A DNA stretch of 64,000 nt from Agelaius tricolor. Lineage: Eukaryota > Chordata > Aves > Passeriformes > Icteridae. The DNA lies in the NCBI GenBank assembly GCA_023055355.1, contig JALJCS010000054.1, positions 1,054,001 to 1,118,000 of the forward strand. The letters are read 5' to 3'. Positions within the stretch are counted from its first letter, which is position 1; each line of letters starts with the position of its first letter. The position numbers and the translations under genes are program-made. The notes beneath the pieces were generated by a model that saw only the letters and a program-made list of their open reading frames with translations, made no database searches and was not told the origin of the DNA. This document shows positions 43,958 to 56,252 of the stretch, piece after piece.

Positions 43958-44145
43958 CCCTGTGAGGGTGGGCAGGGGCTGGGCTGGAATTCCCAGATTT
44001 GCTGGGGCTGCCCCTGGACCCCTGGCAGTGCCCAAGGCAGGTTGGACACTGGGATTGGATCCACCTGGGACAGTGGGAGGTGTCCCTGCCATGGAACTGG
44101 GTGGGATTTAAGGTTCATTCCCACCCCAACCATTCCATGATCCAC
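43958..44145 (+). repeat. CR1 LINE 3' end directly after another CR1
   Basis: CCCTGTGAGGGTGGGCAGGG, then CCCAGATTTGCTGGGGCTGC and CCATTCCATGATCC. Only about five bases separate it from the preceding second-type copy. Confidence 0.9.
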
Positions 44146-45347
44146 AGGCTGAGTTTGTTCAGCGCCCGGAGATTTTTCCAAGCTCAAATTGAGAATAATC
44201 CGCCTGTCTGAGATGGGAAAATCATGGAATTGCTCCGAATTCTGGGTTCTGTGGGACAACCTGGATTTGGGCTTGCTCAGGTGAATTTTGGCCTAGGGCA
44301 GCTCTTTGTGCATTCCCATATCCCAAAATTCCAGGTGGGACTTTTGGGACCTCTCCTCTGGCTCTCCCTGAGCTCAGGGCTGCCCCAGGGGTGTTTTCCA
44401 TCTTTTCCTTGGGATGGAACTCCAGAGATTGAGCTGAACCCTTTGTTCTGAGGCACCTCTGCATTCCATGAGGATCCATCACAGGATCCAGACTTAAGGG
44501 ACAAGCCGAACATGGGACAACTGGAAAAGAGGTGGAAAATCATTAATCCTGGTTTATCCATGGAAAAAGTGTGCTTTAAATAATCCTGGTCTGTTTTATT
44601 TGGAAGGAATTCTCTGGGAATGGCAGGAGCAGCTCGGGAAAACCATGGATGGAGACTCCAGGGCAGGGCTTTGATCCTTGAGGTTCCTCCTCCTCCAACC
44701 CCAAATTCAGGAACAGTTTCCTCCATCATCCCATGACTTCATCATCCCTTCCCTCCTGTGCCAGATTCCAAGGGAAGCTGTGGATGTCTTCCAGCCCTTC
44801 GGGATGATGGAAGAGCTGGCACATCCATGATGGATCCATAAAATGAGCTCATCCCGGGAATGTCTGCTGTGGTTCGGAGGAGTTCAATTCCCTTCTCCTG
44901 CTCCCTTCCTCCCTCCTCTTTCCCATTTTGTGGCTTCTTTGGTGTTTCCCGGGCTCCAGCTGGGATCAAAAGCAGGCAGGGGGTGTTGGAAGGATGGATA
45001 TTTCAGTAGGACAAGGAAAAATGGGGTTCTTTTGGGAAATCTCAGTCAATCCTTTCCCCACAAAATCAAAACCAGGGATGTCTTGGAGCAAGGGATGCTT
45101 CCCCTGAGCTGTTGTTTGGGAAAGATCCAGAAATTCAACGTTTTGTTCATTGATGAGCTGAAGGTTGGAATAATCTGTTCCAGACTGGCTTAAAATGGCT
45201 GGATTAGATCCAGCCCCCATCCTTTGGGAGATCTGGGGGGGTCCTGATGGATTAACAAAAAAAAAAAAAAACCAACCCAAAAAACCTTAAAGGAAAAGAT
45301 TTCCAAGGAGGGATTGACTGGAATCCTTTAACGGCACCCCCAATTTT
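44146..45347. other. Intergenic, no gene recognised
   Basis: Non-coding. Poly(A) run of about 15 at 45257-45271. Confidence 0.55.
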
Positions 45348-45503
45348 CCCAGATTTGCTGTGGCTGCCCCTGGATCCCTGGGAATGTCCAAGGCCAGGTT
45401 TGGCACTGGGGCTTGGATCCACCTGGGACAGTGGGAGGCGTCCCTGGATGGAACCGGATGATCTTGAAGGCCCCTTCCAACCCAAACCATTCCATGATTC
45501 CAC
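45348..45503 (+). repeat. CR1 LINE 3' end
   Basis: CCCAGATTTGCTGTGGCTGC, GGATGATCTTGAAGGCCCCT, CCAACCCAAACCATTCCATG. The tail is close to the textbook bird CR1 form. Confidence 0.92.
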
Positions 45504-46258
45504 GGATGTTGTTCCATGGACAATCCCGCAGCCAGGATAACTTTTTTTGCTCCCAGGGTGGATCCTCCACATCCCCACCCCAGGATCCCCATCAGGAGCA
45601 AAACCTCAGCTCGCCCCAATCCTTTGGGAGCCACAGCTCTGCCAGGAGTGCTGGATCGGGGATCGACTCTCCATGGGTATTTTTTTAAGGAAGAAAAGTT
45701 GGAAAAATTCCCACGTTTTACTGTAGAGCGAATCCCAAAGCGGAATTAAAAATTCCAAACTTAAAAAAAATTGCGAATTTATTTCTCCATGTTCTGGCTG
45801 GAGTCGAGTTTACCCAGGGGACACCTCCAGGACAATTAATCCCTGGATTTGCTGAGGGCTCCGTGCATCATGGAAAAGGCTCCATGGAGAGATTTATTGG
45901 GAGAAAATCCATTTCTTTTCCTGGATGCCAAGTTCTCTCCTTCCCTGGAGCAGCCACTGAAGTGGCTTCGCTCCTTTTAGCAGTCGGGAGTGTTTGGAGA
46001 GTGAGAAACAGGGAATTCAGGCCCGGAATTCAGCTCCTGGCAGCCGAGGGATCACCGGGAAGCACTGAACATTTCTAGGAAAAAAAAAATCCGTGGCGTT
46101 TTCAGCTCTGTTTCGGCTAAAAGGGTTTTGATCCAAGCAGAGGCCGATCCCAAAGAAAATAGAATTTATGGATGTTCCCAGACAGAGGTGGCACCTCTGT
46201 GTTCCCTGAGGGACTTTGGGAGGTTCATCCATTTTTTGTTCTTGGGGGCGGGTGTGGA
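45504..46258. other. Intergenic, no gene recognised
   Basis: Non-coding. Nothing specific. Confidence 0.55.
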
Positions 46259-46662
46259 GTCATGGAATGGGTTGGGTGGGAAGGGACCTTAAATCCCACC
46301 CCATCCGTGGCAGGGACACCTCCCACTGTCCCAGGTGGATCCAAGCCCCAGTGTCCAACCTGGCCTTGGGCACTGCCAGGGATCCAGGGGCAGCCCCAGC
46401 AAATCTGGGAATTCCAGCCCAGGCAGGAATTCCTTGCCAAGATCCCAGCCCAATCTCCCCTTTCCCAGTGGGAGCCATTCCCTGGCTCCTGTCCCTGCAG
46501 GCCTTGTCCCCAGCCCCTCTGCAGCTCTCCTGGAGCCCCTGCAGGGACTCTGAGGATTCCCTGGAATTTTTCCTTCTCCAGGGGAACATTCCCAGCTCTG
46601 CCAGCCTGGCTCCAGAGCAGAGGGGCTCCAGCCCCGGAGAAGCTCCAGGGCCTCCTCTCTGT
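46259..46662 (-). repeat. CR1 LINE, antisense, non-chimeric form
   Basis: GTCATGGAATGGGTTGGGTG through CCAGTGGGAGCCATTCCCTG to CCAGCCTGGCTCCAGAGCAG, then GGGGCTCCAGCCCCGGAGAA. Here the sequence 5' of GGAGCCCCTCTGCTCTGG is normal CR1 (GCTTCTCCGGGGCT), unlike in the chimeric copies. Confidence 0.92.
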
Positions 46663-46893
46663 CTTTCCTCTCTCTGATCCATGACAGACATCACAGGAAT
46701 TCCAGGACTGTGGAAATCCTTGGAGACCTGCAGCCTGGCTGAGGAACCAGATTTGGGATGGGTCCGCAGCACACACGGAGCTCTGGAGCTGCTGCTGGGA
46801 ACCCAGAATTCCAATGGTGAGCTGAGGAAAAGTCCGGTTTCCGATTGCAGAGCAACATTTCCTGAATGTCCGGAAACTGGAAAATGCCTCGAC

Positions 46894-47149
46894 TTGGAGA
46901 GGGGCTGGGGACAAGGGATGGAGGGACAGGAGCCAGGGAATGGCTCCCACTGGGAAAGGGGAGATTGGGCTGGGATCTTGGCAAGGAATTCCTGCCTGGG
47001 CTGGAATTCCCAGATTTGCTGGGGCTGCCCCTGGATCCCTGGCAGTGCCCAAGGCCAGGCTGCATCCACCTGGGATAATGGGAATTGTCCCTGCCCATGG
47101 CAGAGGGTGGAAGGTGATTTCCAACCCCAACCACTCTGGAATTCCATGA
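46894..47149 (+). repeat. CR1 LINE 3' end, facing the copy at 46259-46662
   Basis: TTGGAGAGGGGCTGGGGACA through CCAAGGCCAGGCTGCATCC to ACTCTGGAATTCCATGA. It forms an inverted pair with the preceding CR1. Confidence 0.9.
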
Positions 47150-47228
47150 CTTGGAGCTCTGGAGAGGTCAGGATTGTTCAGACCAGGTACACTCCACGAA
47201 GACTCCACGGACAACAACGCTCCGAAAA

Positions 47229-47265
47229 ACATGGAAAAACATGGAAAAACATGGAAAAACATCAA
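47229..47265 (+). repeat. Decamer repeat ACATGGAAAA
   Basis: About four units. Confidence 0.93.
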
Positions 47266-48017
47266 AACCACCCCATCCCGGTGGGGAAACATTCAGGACA
47301 GAGGTGCAGGAACAGGTTAACACCTTTTCCTTGGGAAAAATAAAACCAAAGGAGAACTCCGGGTGCCGTGTGGAGCCTCTGGAGCTGGGACAATGCCTTT
47401 TTCTGTCTCCACCGTTTCTCCCTCTGGTTATTCCAGCGGCACATGGAATTCTGCCACCCATTGAGTCACCGACGCCACCTCCCTGCTCCCTTCCCAACGT
47501 GCCCAGCTCCTTAATTATCCAATAAATCCACAAGCACTTTCCTGTCATCCCGGGGCCACGCTGGGAACAGCTCAATTCCGTGTCTGAGTGTGCCTGTGGC
47601 TCCTGCCAAATTCCAGGGGCAGCCAAAACCACAGGAAGGCTGCAGTGAGAGGGAATAGGCTCAGAGCACAAGCAAATCCATGGATTTTATTGGAGGTGAC
47701 GTTCGCTGCTGTCTGCACAGTGGCTTTTCCACCCTGGAAAAAGAGGGAATTTTGGGTGCAAAGCCCAGGAATTTCATCCCTGATTTTCCATAGGTGTTTA
47801 GGTTTGGGATTTGTCCCTTGAGCAGGGAAGGTTCTGCTGGTGCCTCTTGTCCTCCCTGATTTGCTGCTGGACGATTAAAGGTCGTGAGAATTCCTGGATT
47901 CAGGAATTCTGCTCTGCCAGAGCGGAGCCTGGAGAGTTTGGGACATGGAGAATGTGGGAGGCTCCTGTCGGGGTGGCAGCTTTGATTGACAGCTGTGCAT
48001 CCCACTGATCCCAAAGT
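47266..48017. other. Intergenic, no gene recognised
   Basis: Non-coding. An AATAAA occurs near 47521 with no gene to assign it to. Confidence 0.55.
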
Positions 48018-48502
48018 CTGGAAGTGTCCAGGGCCAGGTTGGATACTGGGGCTTGGAGCCACCTGGAATGCTGGAAGGTGTCCTTGAACATGGATGGGGT
48101 GGGAATGAGATAGGGTTTAAGGTCCCTTCCAACCCAAAAAAGTCTGGAATTCTGGAGCCCCTCTGCTCTGGGAGAGCTGGGAATGTTCCCCTGGAGAAGG
48201 GAAAAATCCAGGGAATCCTCAGAATGCCTGCAGGGGCTCCAGGAGAGCTGGAGAGGGGCTGGGGACAAGGCCTGCAGGGACAGGAGCCAGGGAATGGCTC
48301 CCACTGGGAAAGGGGAGATTGGGCTGGGATCTTGGCAAGGAATTCCTGCCTGGGCTGGAATTCCCAGATTTTCTGGGGCTGTCCCTGGATCCTTGGCAGT
48401 GCCCAAGGCCAGGCTGGACACTGGGGCTTGGATCCACCTGGGACAGTGGGAATGGGATGGGATTTAAGGTTCTCTTCCCACCCAAACCTTGCCATGATTC
48501 CA
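48018..48502 (+). repeat. Chimeric CR1-CR1 unit (junction near 48153)
   Basis: The first part has CCTTGAACATGGATGGGGTG and ends AGTCTGGAATTCT. The second starts GGAGCCCCTCTGCTCTGGGA and runs to GCCATGATTCC. Confidence 0.9.
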
Positions 48503-48859
48503 GGCTCCATCCTGATTTCTGGACATGACCGAGGAGCCCCCTGGATGCAGAATCTCCAAGAGAAACTTCCAGAGCGTTATGTGGACCTTCCTTCTCCTCC
48601 ATGATGGAATGGAGCCTAAAAAAACCCTGGAAGTGCTGGATGAAGGCGGGATCACGATCCAAACCCCTCCTTCCAACCCTTTTGTGCCCCAGGATCCTGG
48701 ACACGCCTCCGAAAGGAGAACGGGGCCTTCCCATTCCTTGCCCTTTTCCAACTCTTTTTCATCCCGAAGCGTTTATAGCAGGAACATTTCTTTTTATAGC
48801 CTCTTCCATCACCGGATGCGGGAGATGTTGACACATCCAATTATCCCGTGGTTTGGGTG

Positions 48860-49090
48860 GCCCGGGGACACGGAGACGGGAGTGGGAACATTGGAGCAGG
48901 GAGAGAAACCGCTTCCATCAAAGCGTTCCCGGGATCCTGCCGGCGGCACGTCCCGGCTGCTCCGTGGGGAACGGGAAGGGCGGGAGCTGGGAGTGTTCCG
49001 AGGTGGCCCCGTGCTCCATCCCACGTCTGCTCCTGACCTTCCCCGGGGCTGCTCCGGGGCTTTCGGTTGTTTCTCTGCTCTTCCCTCGTT
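48860..49090. other. Locally CpG-rich intergenic stretch
   Basis: Several CpGs in CACGGAGACGGG, GATCCTGCCGGCGGCACGTC, GGGAACGGGAAGGGCGGG. It is denser than the flanks but short for a CpG island. No exon follows. Confidence 0.3.
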
Positions 49091-49395
49091 TGTTTTCCGT
49101 GTCTCTGCTCTTCCCTGTTCTGGCTGGAAACTCCGGAATTCGTGCCAAGGAAGTCTTTTTTCCGTGGCATCCTGGAGCAGCCCTGTGATATTCCTGCTTT
49201 TATCCAAGTGTTGGTCCTGCTTTCAGGCCGGAATTGGGAATAACTCAAGGGATGGAAGATTTTCCCTCTCTCCTCCTGCCCTGGGGATTCCCTGCAGATC
49301 CCACCTCTCTCTGTTTGGAGCATTCCCAGTGACTTCCTGGTGCTTCCCAGCTGCTGGATGCGTCCTTGTCTGGGGTTTGTGGAGCCGTTGGTGGG

Positions 49396-49558
49396 CATGG
49401 AATTATGGAATGGTTTGGAAAAACTTCAAGGATCATCCCATTCCATCCCCTGCCATGGGCAGGGACAAATTCCATGGTCCCAGGTGGATCCAATCCCCGT
49501 GCCCAGCCTGGCCTTGGACACTTCCAGGGATCCAGGGGCAGCCACAGCTGCTCTGGAC
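49396..49558 (-). repeat. CR1 LINE 3' end, antisense
   Basis: CATGGAATTATGGAATGGTT, CTGCCATGGGCAGGGACAAA, CCAGCCTGGCCTTGGACACT. Confidence 0.9.
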
Positions 49559-49623
49559 CAAGATCCATCTGGAGCCATGGTGGACATGATGCTTCCCACC
49601 TGGAATGAAGGAAGGTGACCTAA

Positions 49624-50136
49624 AGTGTCCAAAGCCAGGTTGGACACTGGGATTGGAGCACCCTGGGACAGTGGGAGGTGTCCCTGCCCATGGATGGGGT
49701 GGGAATGGGAAAGGGTTTAATGTTCCTTCCAACCTAAACCATTCCAGGATTCTGGAGCCCCTCTGCTCTGGAGCCAGGCTGGCAGAGCTGGGAATGCTCC
49801 CCTGGAGAAGGGAAATTCCAGGGAATGCTCAGAGTGCCTGCAGGGGCTCCAGGAGAGCTGCAGAGGGGCTGGGGACAAGGCCTGCAGGGACAGGAGCCAG
49901 GGAATGGCTCCCACTGGGAAAGGGGAGATTGGGCTGGGATCTTGGCAAGGAATTCCTGCCTGGGCTGGAATTCCCAGAGCAGCTGGGGCTGCCCCTGGAT
50001 CCCTGGCAGTGCTCAAGGCCCGGTTGGACACTGGGGCTTGGAGCAGCCTGGGACAGTGGGAGGTGTCCCTGGCTGGAACTGGGTGGTGTTGAAGGTCCCT
50101 TTCCTACTCAAAGCATTCCATGATTCCATGATTCTC
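49624..50136 (+). repeat. Chimeric CR1-CR1 unit (junction near 49753), clearest copy
   Basis: First part from AGTGTCCAAAGCCAGGTTGG to CCATTCCAGGATTCT, then GGAGCCCCTCTGCTCTGGAG and a full second CR1 ending CATTCCATGATTCCATGATT. Confidence 0.92.
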
Positions 50137-50175
50137 TGGTGTTTTTGGAAGTAGGGAAAGACAACCAATTATCTT

Positions 50176-50190
50176 AAAAAAAAAAAAAAA
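50176..50190 (+). repeat. Poly(A) run
   Basis: About 15 A soon after the CR1 tail. Confidence 0.9.
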
Positions 50191-53132
50191 GGGAATCAGG
50201 ATAATCCATCCATTTCATGGGATCCAGATCATCCCGGTGTTCCTGATGCTGTTCCTGGAGAAAAGTCTCTTCCTTGGGATTCCCTAATCCATGGAAGCTG
50301 GGCAGGGATTGGCACTGTGGTTTCTCCGGAGGTGTGGGAACAGCTCCAAGGTGAGCTCCAGAGGGAGGGATGAGAGAAGCCACATCCAGGAAAAACCTGG
50401 AAAAGAGAGGGCCAACATGGCCCTACATTGGAATGCAAATCCCAGAATTCCCTCTCGGCTCCTCGCCCTCCTCCTGCTCCCAGGCTGACCTGGAACAGAA
50501 GTTTCCCCTCCCAAAAAAAAATTCATGGATTTGCTGACAGGCCCAGCCTGGAGCGTGGATTGAGCCCCATCCCGGAGGATTTGTGGTGGCTCTGGGCGGA
50601 ATTCCAAGCAAACACAAACACATTCCCCAGTGCCAGCGTTGTGGATCCATCCCTGAGGAATGGGAACAAGGGAAGATTTCTCTTCCCAAACCCAGAGAAA
50701 TGTCGGGAAACAAAAGAGAGGGAATTGTGGCTTCCCCTCAAGTTGTTGAGGGCACGGAGCTTCCGGTGAAAATGGATTTGTGGCAACATTTGGGATTTAT
50801 GACAAATTTTCCTGGTGGTGGCCAGACCTTTTCCAAAGTCCACCTTGGATTTTGGATTTCCATATCCCGGGAATGAGGAACGGCCCCAAATCCATGGACA
50901 AATATAATTTAAAGCATAAAAAATTCCATGTTTGCAGACCTGGTGATATCCATGGGTGGCTGCAGCTTCCCAGCAATTCCAAGCCGGAAAAACCAGGGAA
51001 AAAAAAGGAATTAAGATCCCATGGATGAGAATTCTCTGGAATTGGTGGTTGTGCCCAGAGGAAACCCACAGGTCCTGTGTGGCAGATCCCATCTTGGAAG
51101 AGGAACCAAAGCATTCCCATGTCCATGGATGCTCCAGAGGTCTCCCAGGAAAAGGAGGCTGGGAAAAATTGATGCTTCCAAGAGGGGAACGGAACAGGCT
51201 TGTTCCAAGGAAAATCAAATGGGAAAAAGGAGCTGGAAGTTGAGTTTTCCAAGGGGCGGCGGTGCTGGAGCTCTGTGGTAGAACTCCATTCCAAGTGTCC
51301 ACGTGTTTTCCTGGGAATAATTCCCTCGGGAAAGGCTGAGGAGAGGCACAACCATGATGTGGAGTGGAGTGGGAAAGGTTTTTCCTTGAATAATCCCAGG
51401 ATTTGCCAGATGTTGCCTCCCACAGGGATTTCCTGCTCTCTCCGGAGTTTTAAACCCTCGGAATTTGTTGTTCTCCTGTTTTTCCATTGGCAACTGCTGC
51501 ATCCATGAATCCCAAGTGTTTTGTGGGTGTAGCTCCATTTCCATGAAATTCTGCACAGAAATTGTCCAGACCCCTCTCCCCACCTTGAATTTGTCATTCC
51601 AACTTTTTTCCTTTATTTTTAGGATTGCCCACGGGTGCATTCCTACTTTTTTTTTTTTTTTTTTTAATTTTGTAGGAATTTTTGACTTTTAGGAATTCCT
51701 TAAATATTTCATTTTCTGGGATGGAAAAAAATATTTTAAAATCTTTTAAAATCAAATCTCCAAGATTGTCCAAACCCAATGTTATCAAATCCAAACATTC
51801 CCACCATAATGAAACCAAACAACTCTGTGCTATCTACAAGGAATATTCTGCTATTCCTAAATGGAGTTTTTTCGGAAATTCCATTTCCCACAAAGCTTCA
51901 GATTTTCACTTCCGGCTTCCAACTGGGAATTAAAACAGGAGGAAAAATGCTGGCATTTTCCCCAGGAAGGAAACGTGATTTTCCAAGAACTTTTGGGAAT
52001 ATTTTGGGTTGGAATTATTAAAAATGAGTGTTCAGCCATAAGAATGGTGGGAAAGGAATGGATTCCAATATGGATTTCCAGGGATTTTATTTTCCTCCTC
52101 CGGATCTTTTTAAGGATCTACTTCACCTTCCCAACACTCCTTCTTTGTTCCAGGGGCTGGAATTTTTGATGGAGATGCTCTGATGGATCTGATCCCAATT
52201 ATTCTTCAACTTACTGGGAAAAAAGCTGCTCTGATGCCAAAAATGGAAAAGGATTTGGGTGGAAAACCAGCCTGGAATTTGATTTCTTGGCAAAACACAC
52301 CATCAAATTCCGTGGCTGCATTATTTTTTGGGATCGTGAAATAGCCCGAGTTGGAATGGATCCACAAGGATCATTGATCCAGTTGCCAAAAATCCCAGGC
52401 AAAGTTTGGATTTGTTTGCAGGTAAAAAAAGAAAAAAAGGAAAAGAGGGACAAATCCACTGGAAATATCCTGAAGAATGCATGGCTGGGAGCTCTGGAAT
52501 TGCATTTCCAGCCCTCTGGAATTGCATTTCCAGCCCTTGGAATGATCCATCCCAGAGGATGCCAGAGGGCCTGTTAATATCCCTTTAATTCCCCCCAAAA
52601 AAAGCTCTCCCAAAAAAATCCGGTGTTTATTTGACAACACCAACGTTGGGAAATGTCAGAGCCGGAAAATCCATGGATGGAAACAAACAATGGATTTAAT
52701 TTGGGATTTCAACACCCGGGTCGGATCCGACTGGTTTTTTCTGGGAATTAAACATTTGGGGTTTTTTGGGATTGGTTGGACTGGAGCTGAACGCAGGCTG
52801 GATCCAGCTCCAAGGGGGATGGAATTCTGCCCATCTCTGGAGTTCTTAGGGATTTAAAGTTCTCTTATCCTATGGGAATGGCTTCCGGAGTGAGTTCACA
52901 TCCAATGGGAAATGGGAATGACAGATTCCTTGTTTTCCACAGGAGTATCAAGTCCAGGTGCAGGAGGACACAGATCACTGGAATTCTGTCTCGTGTTCCT
53001 GTGGGAAATATTCTCATCTGCCTATGGATATTATGGGAGATTATGGAAAAAGGTTTGGGCGTTTTTTCCTTCTTTTTTTTTTTTTTGGATGGCAGAAATT
53101 TTCCAAAGGGAAAAATTCCATGTTTCCCATGG
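50191..53132. other. Intergenic, no gene recognised
   Basis: Almost 3 kb free of CR1. It holds a poly(T) run at about 51646-51664, and a 21-base direct duplication (TCTGGAATTGCATTTCCAGC, twice) at 52493-52540. No gene is seen. Confidence 0.55.
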
Positions 53133-53447
53133 ATAAAATAAAATAAAATGGAATAAAATAAAATTTAAAAATAAAATACAATTAAAAAAAATTTTAAAGT
53201 AAAATGAGAAATAAAATAAAATACAAAAAATACATGATAAAATAAAAATAAAAATTAAAAATAAAATATGTAATATTAAAAGACATAGAATAAAATAGAA
53301 AATTAAATAAAATAAAGCAAAGTGTAAAATAAAACCAAAACAAAATGAAATAAGATAAAAAATTAAATCAAATTAAATTAAAATTTAAATATATTTTAAA
53401 AATTAAAAAATAAATTAAAATAAACTAAGTAAAATATAAAAAAATTC
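53133..53447 (+). repeat. Degenerate AAAAT/AAATA block, about 315 bp
   Basis: Long A-rich sequence of AAAATAAAAT type with scattered substitutions. Almost no G or C. Confidence 0.93.
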
Positions 53448-54900
53448 CCAGTTTATAAATCAGCTTCCATCAACTTCCAGACCCTGGAAAAATGGTTTAA
53501 TCCATGTTTTTCCAAATAATTCTGCCACATTTAATGGATCTTTGTCCTTTTTTTATTTGCTAGGAAAAAGAAGTGGAGATGTTCATGAGCAGCTCCTGAG
53601 CTCCAAGGCCACGTAAACATTCCCGAAAATCTGGAAATTACGGACATTCCATCAGCAAGCAGGAAAATTGGGATATGGGAAGGGAAGATGAGGCACAATC
53701 CCAAGAACCCAAAGGATTTTGGGGAGGATAAAGAATTCTCAACCTGCTGCCAATGGAGAGGAGTGGGAAGCAAAGGACAAATCCCAGGAAAATCCCTGGA
53801 TTTTCCATGCTGGAGGCATCCAAACAAAATCCTGGTCCTGAGCTGACAGGGCTCTCTCCTGTGATTCCAGAGGGAAAGGAGAAAGGAAAACCTCGGCTCT
53901 CTTCTGGATGTCAGAGCCGGGCTGGAGGAGCCAAAATGAGTGGATTGGGAAAACAGTGGGATCGTTGTTCCCGTGATCCCGCTGCTTTCCCATGGATGGT
54001 TTGGGGGGGAAGGTGCCGTTAATGACATCACCCTGAAAAGGGATTTGGGATGTCACCTCCTGGGTCATCCCGCCCCATCCCAGGTCATGGAAAAATCTTG
54101 GATTGCCAGGAAACTGTCCTGAGCTGGAGGAGAAGAGAAGAATCAGGCAAAGTTCCTGCTTTGTTTGAAAAGGGGGAAAAACAGAGCTGGAGTTGCTGGA
54201 GAGTTCCGTGTCCCCAAAATCTCCTGGAATTCCCTCAAGAAATACAACCCCAGTTTGGATTTTGAAGGTAAAATTCCTGCCTGGAATGAAATGGATTTAT
54301 CCCCATTTTGGTTCAATGGGGACCAAAATTCCTTCTCCATCCGTGGGTCCCCAAGTCCGTAAAGGCAACAAGAAGTGAATCATTTCCAGAGCTTTTGTTG
54401 GAATCTGGGATGAAGAAAAGTCCCTTTGGAAGAAGAACTGACTCAGAAGACTCTTCCAGGAAAAAGGCAATCCCAGTGGGATTGATAAATGTCCGGAACG
54501 TCCCTCAGGAATGTGATGTCAGTGACAAAATCCTGATAAGTGGGAATTTTGGAGAGGCAACTTGAAAGAGTGGGAAAGGGGCCCAAAACCACAGAGCACC
54601 GGGGTCGGCTCGGGAATGGCTCTGGAATGGGGTGTTCTGGGCAGGATCCGAGGGAAATGTGGACAAATCCCATAAAACGGAGAGATTAGAAAAGGGGATT
54701 TCATGTCAAAGGCCTGGATGGGGCAGAGACGGAAAACACCGGAATGTCCTGAGATTGCTGTTGGGATCGAGCCTTTCCGGGCAGAAAGGCTGCGAATCCC
54801 GAAAAACAAATGGAAATCTGGGATGGGAAATACAGATGGAGTGGCCAGGAGAGGCTCAGTGGGCAGAGCGGGAGAGAGAAAAGTCATGGAGCAAAGTCAC
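53448..54900. other. Intergenic, no gene recognised
   Basis: Non-coding. Nothing specific. Confidence 0.55.
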
Positions 54901-55068
54901 GGAGATTCCCAGAGAAGCTGTGGCTGTCCCTGGATCCCTGGGAGTGTCCAGGGACAGGTTGGATTCACTGGAGACAGTGGGAGGTGTCCCAACCCCTGCC
55001 CATGGAATGGGGCTGGAACGGGACAGGATTTAATGCCCCTTCCCACTGAAACCATTCCATGATTCCTT
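54901..55068 (+). repeat. CR1 LINE 3' end
   Basis: GATTCCCAGAGAAGCTGTGG, GGGAGTGTCCAGGGACAGGT, GAAACCATTCCATGATTCC. Confidence 0.9.
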
Positions 55069-55110
55069 AGAATCTACTGGGATAAGCACTGAGCGGTGTG
55101 ACCCTGTTTG

Positions 55111-55440
55111 CTCTCCAAAATCCAATCCCACTCTCCAAAATCCTATCCCGCTCTCCAAAATCCAGTCCTGCTCTCCCAAATCCAATCCTGCTCTCCCAAA
55201 TCCTATCCCACTCTCCAAAATCCTATCCCGCTCTCCAAAATCCTATCCCACTCTCCAAAATCCTATCCCACTCTCCAAAATCCTATCCCGCTCTCCAAAA
55301 TCCAATCCTGCTCTCCAAAATCCAATCCCACTCCCCAAAATCCCAATCTCACCCTCCCAAATGCCAGTCCCACTCTCCCAAATCCAATGCCACTTTCCAA
55401 AATCCCAATCCCCCTCTCCATAGTCCAATCCCGCTCTCTG
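55111..55440 (+). repeat. 20-bp tandem array, about 16 units
   Basis: The unit is CTCTCCAAAATCCTATCCCG with variants. The first twelve or so units start exactly every 20 bases from 55111, and the last few shift to about 21 and diverge. Confidence 0.95.
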
Positions 55441-56145
55441 GGATTTTTCCCCCCACTCCTGACCACTTCCCCCTTTTCCATTTCTTTCCCTTCCCATGGA
55501 TTTTTTTCCCCAGATTTATTCCCTCCCGGGTGTTTTCCAGCCGTGTTTATCCAGGAGGAGCAGCTCCTCCCCTTCCCTGCCCTGCAACACAAATGAATTG
55601 GACACTTTGTTCCCGGGAATGCTCCAGGGAGCAGCAGGACATTATTTTGGGAATGTTTGTCCATCGGATCAGCAGGTCCAGCAAACACCCACAGGCTGGA
55701 AACCCATCCTGATTTTTGGGAGGTTTTTTGGGGTTGTTGCTTTTTTGTCCCTGCTGGGAACAAATCTGGTTGTTATTAATCCCGGGATTTCAGCAGGGAT
55801 GGCTCTGTTGCATCCCAGAAATTGTGGGAAGAGGTCGGATGGTGGGGTGGAAGTGAGATCTTGGCTCCGGGGATGTTTAAGTAGCTCAGCTCCTCCAAGC
55901 TCCTTGTTCTCCACGGACAAAGACGATTTTGGAATGATGGTGCCAGCGGGAATATTTATTCCAGATATTCCTGCCCACCCGAGTTCAACTACTCCTCATC
56001 CTTCCAAATCCAGAAAAAAAACAAAGGGAATATTTCTGATAGAATGAAACCTGGAGAGAAATACTAAAAAATTCATTTGGTTTTTGTCCTCTCAGATTTT
56101 CTCCTCTTTTCCCATTATTTTCATCTTTCCATTGGCTGTAAATTA
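55441..56145. other. Intergenic, no gene recognised
   Basis: Non-coding. Nothing specific. Confidence 0.55.
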
Positions 56146-56252
56146 TCATGGAATTGGAGACTCGTGGAATGGTTTGGTTGGGAAAATTTTGTCGGGTTCC
56201 ATGGGCCGGGACACTTCCCTCTATCCCAGGCTGCTCCAAATCCAGCTTTGAT
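56146..56252 (-). repeat. Short CR1 3' end, antisense
   Basis: TCATGGAATTGGAGACTCGT, CCATGGGCCGGGACACTTCC, CTCTATCCCAGGCTGCTCC. Confidence 0.85.

Noticed and set aside
46225..47292. 355-codon open frame on the minus strand
   Set aside because: It runs through two CR1 copies in opposite orientations, and the same peptide words recur at every CR1 in the window.
48525..49589. 354-codon open frame on the plus strand
   Set aside because: Low-complexity composition and no domain. It ends inside an antisense CR1.
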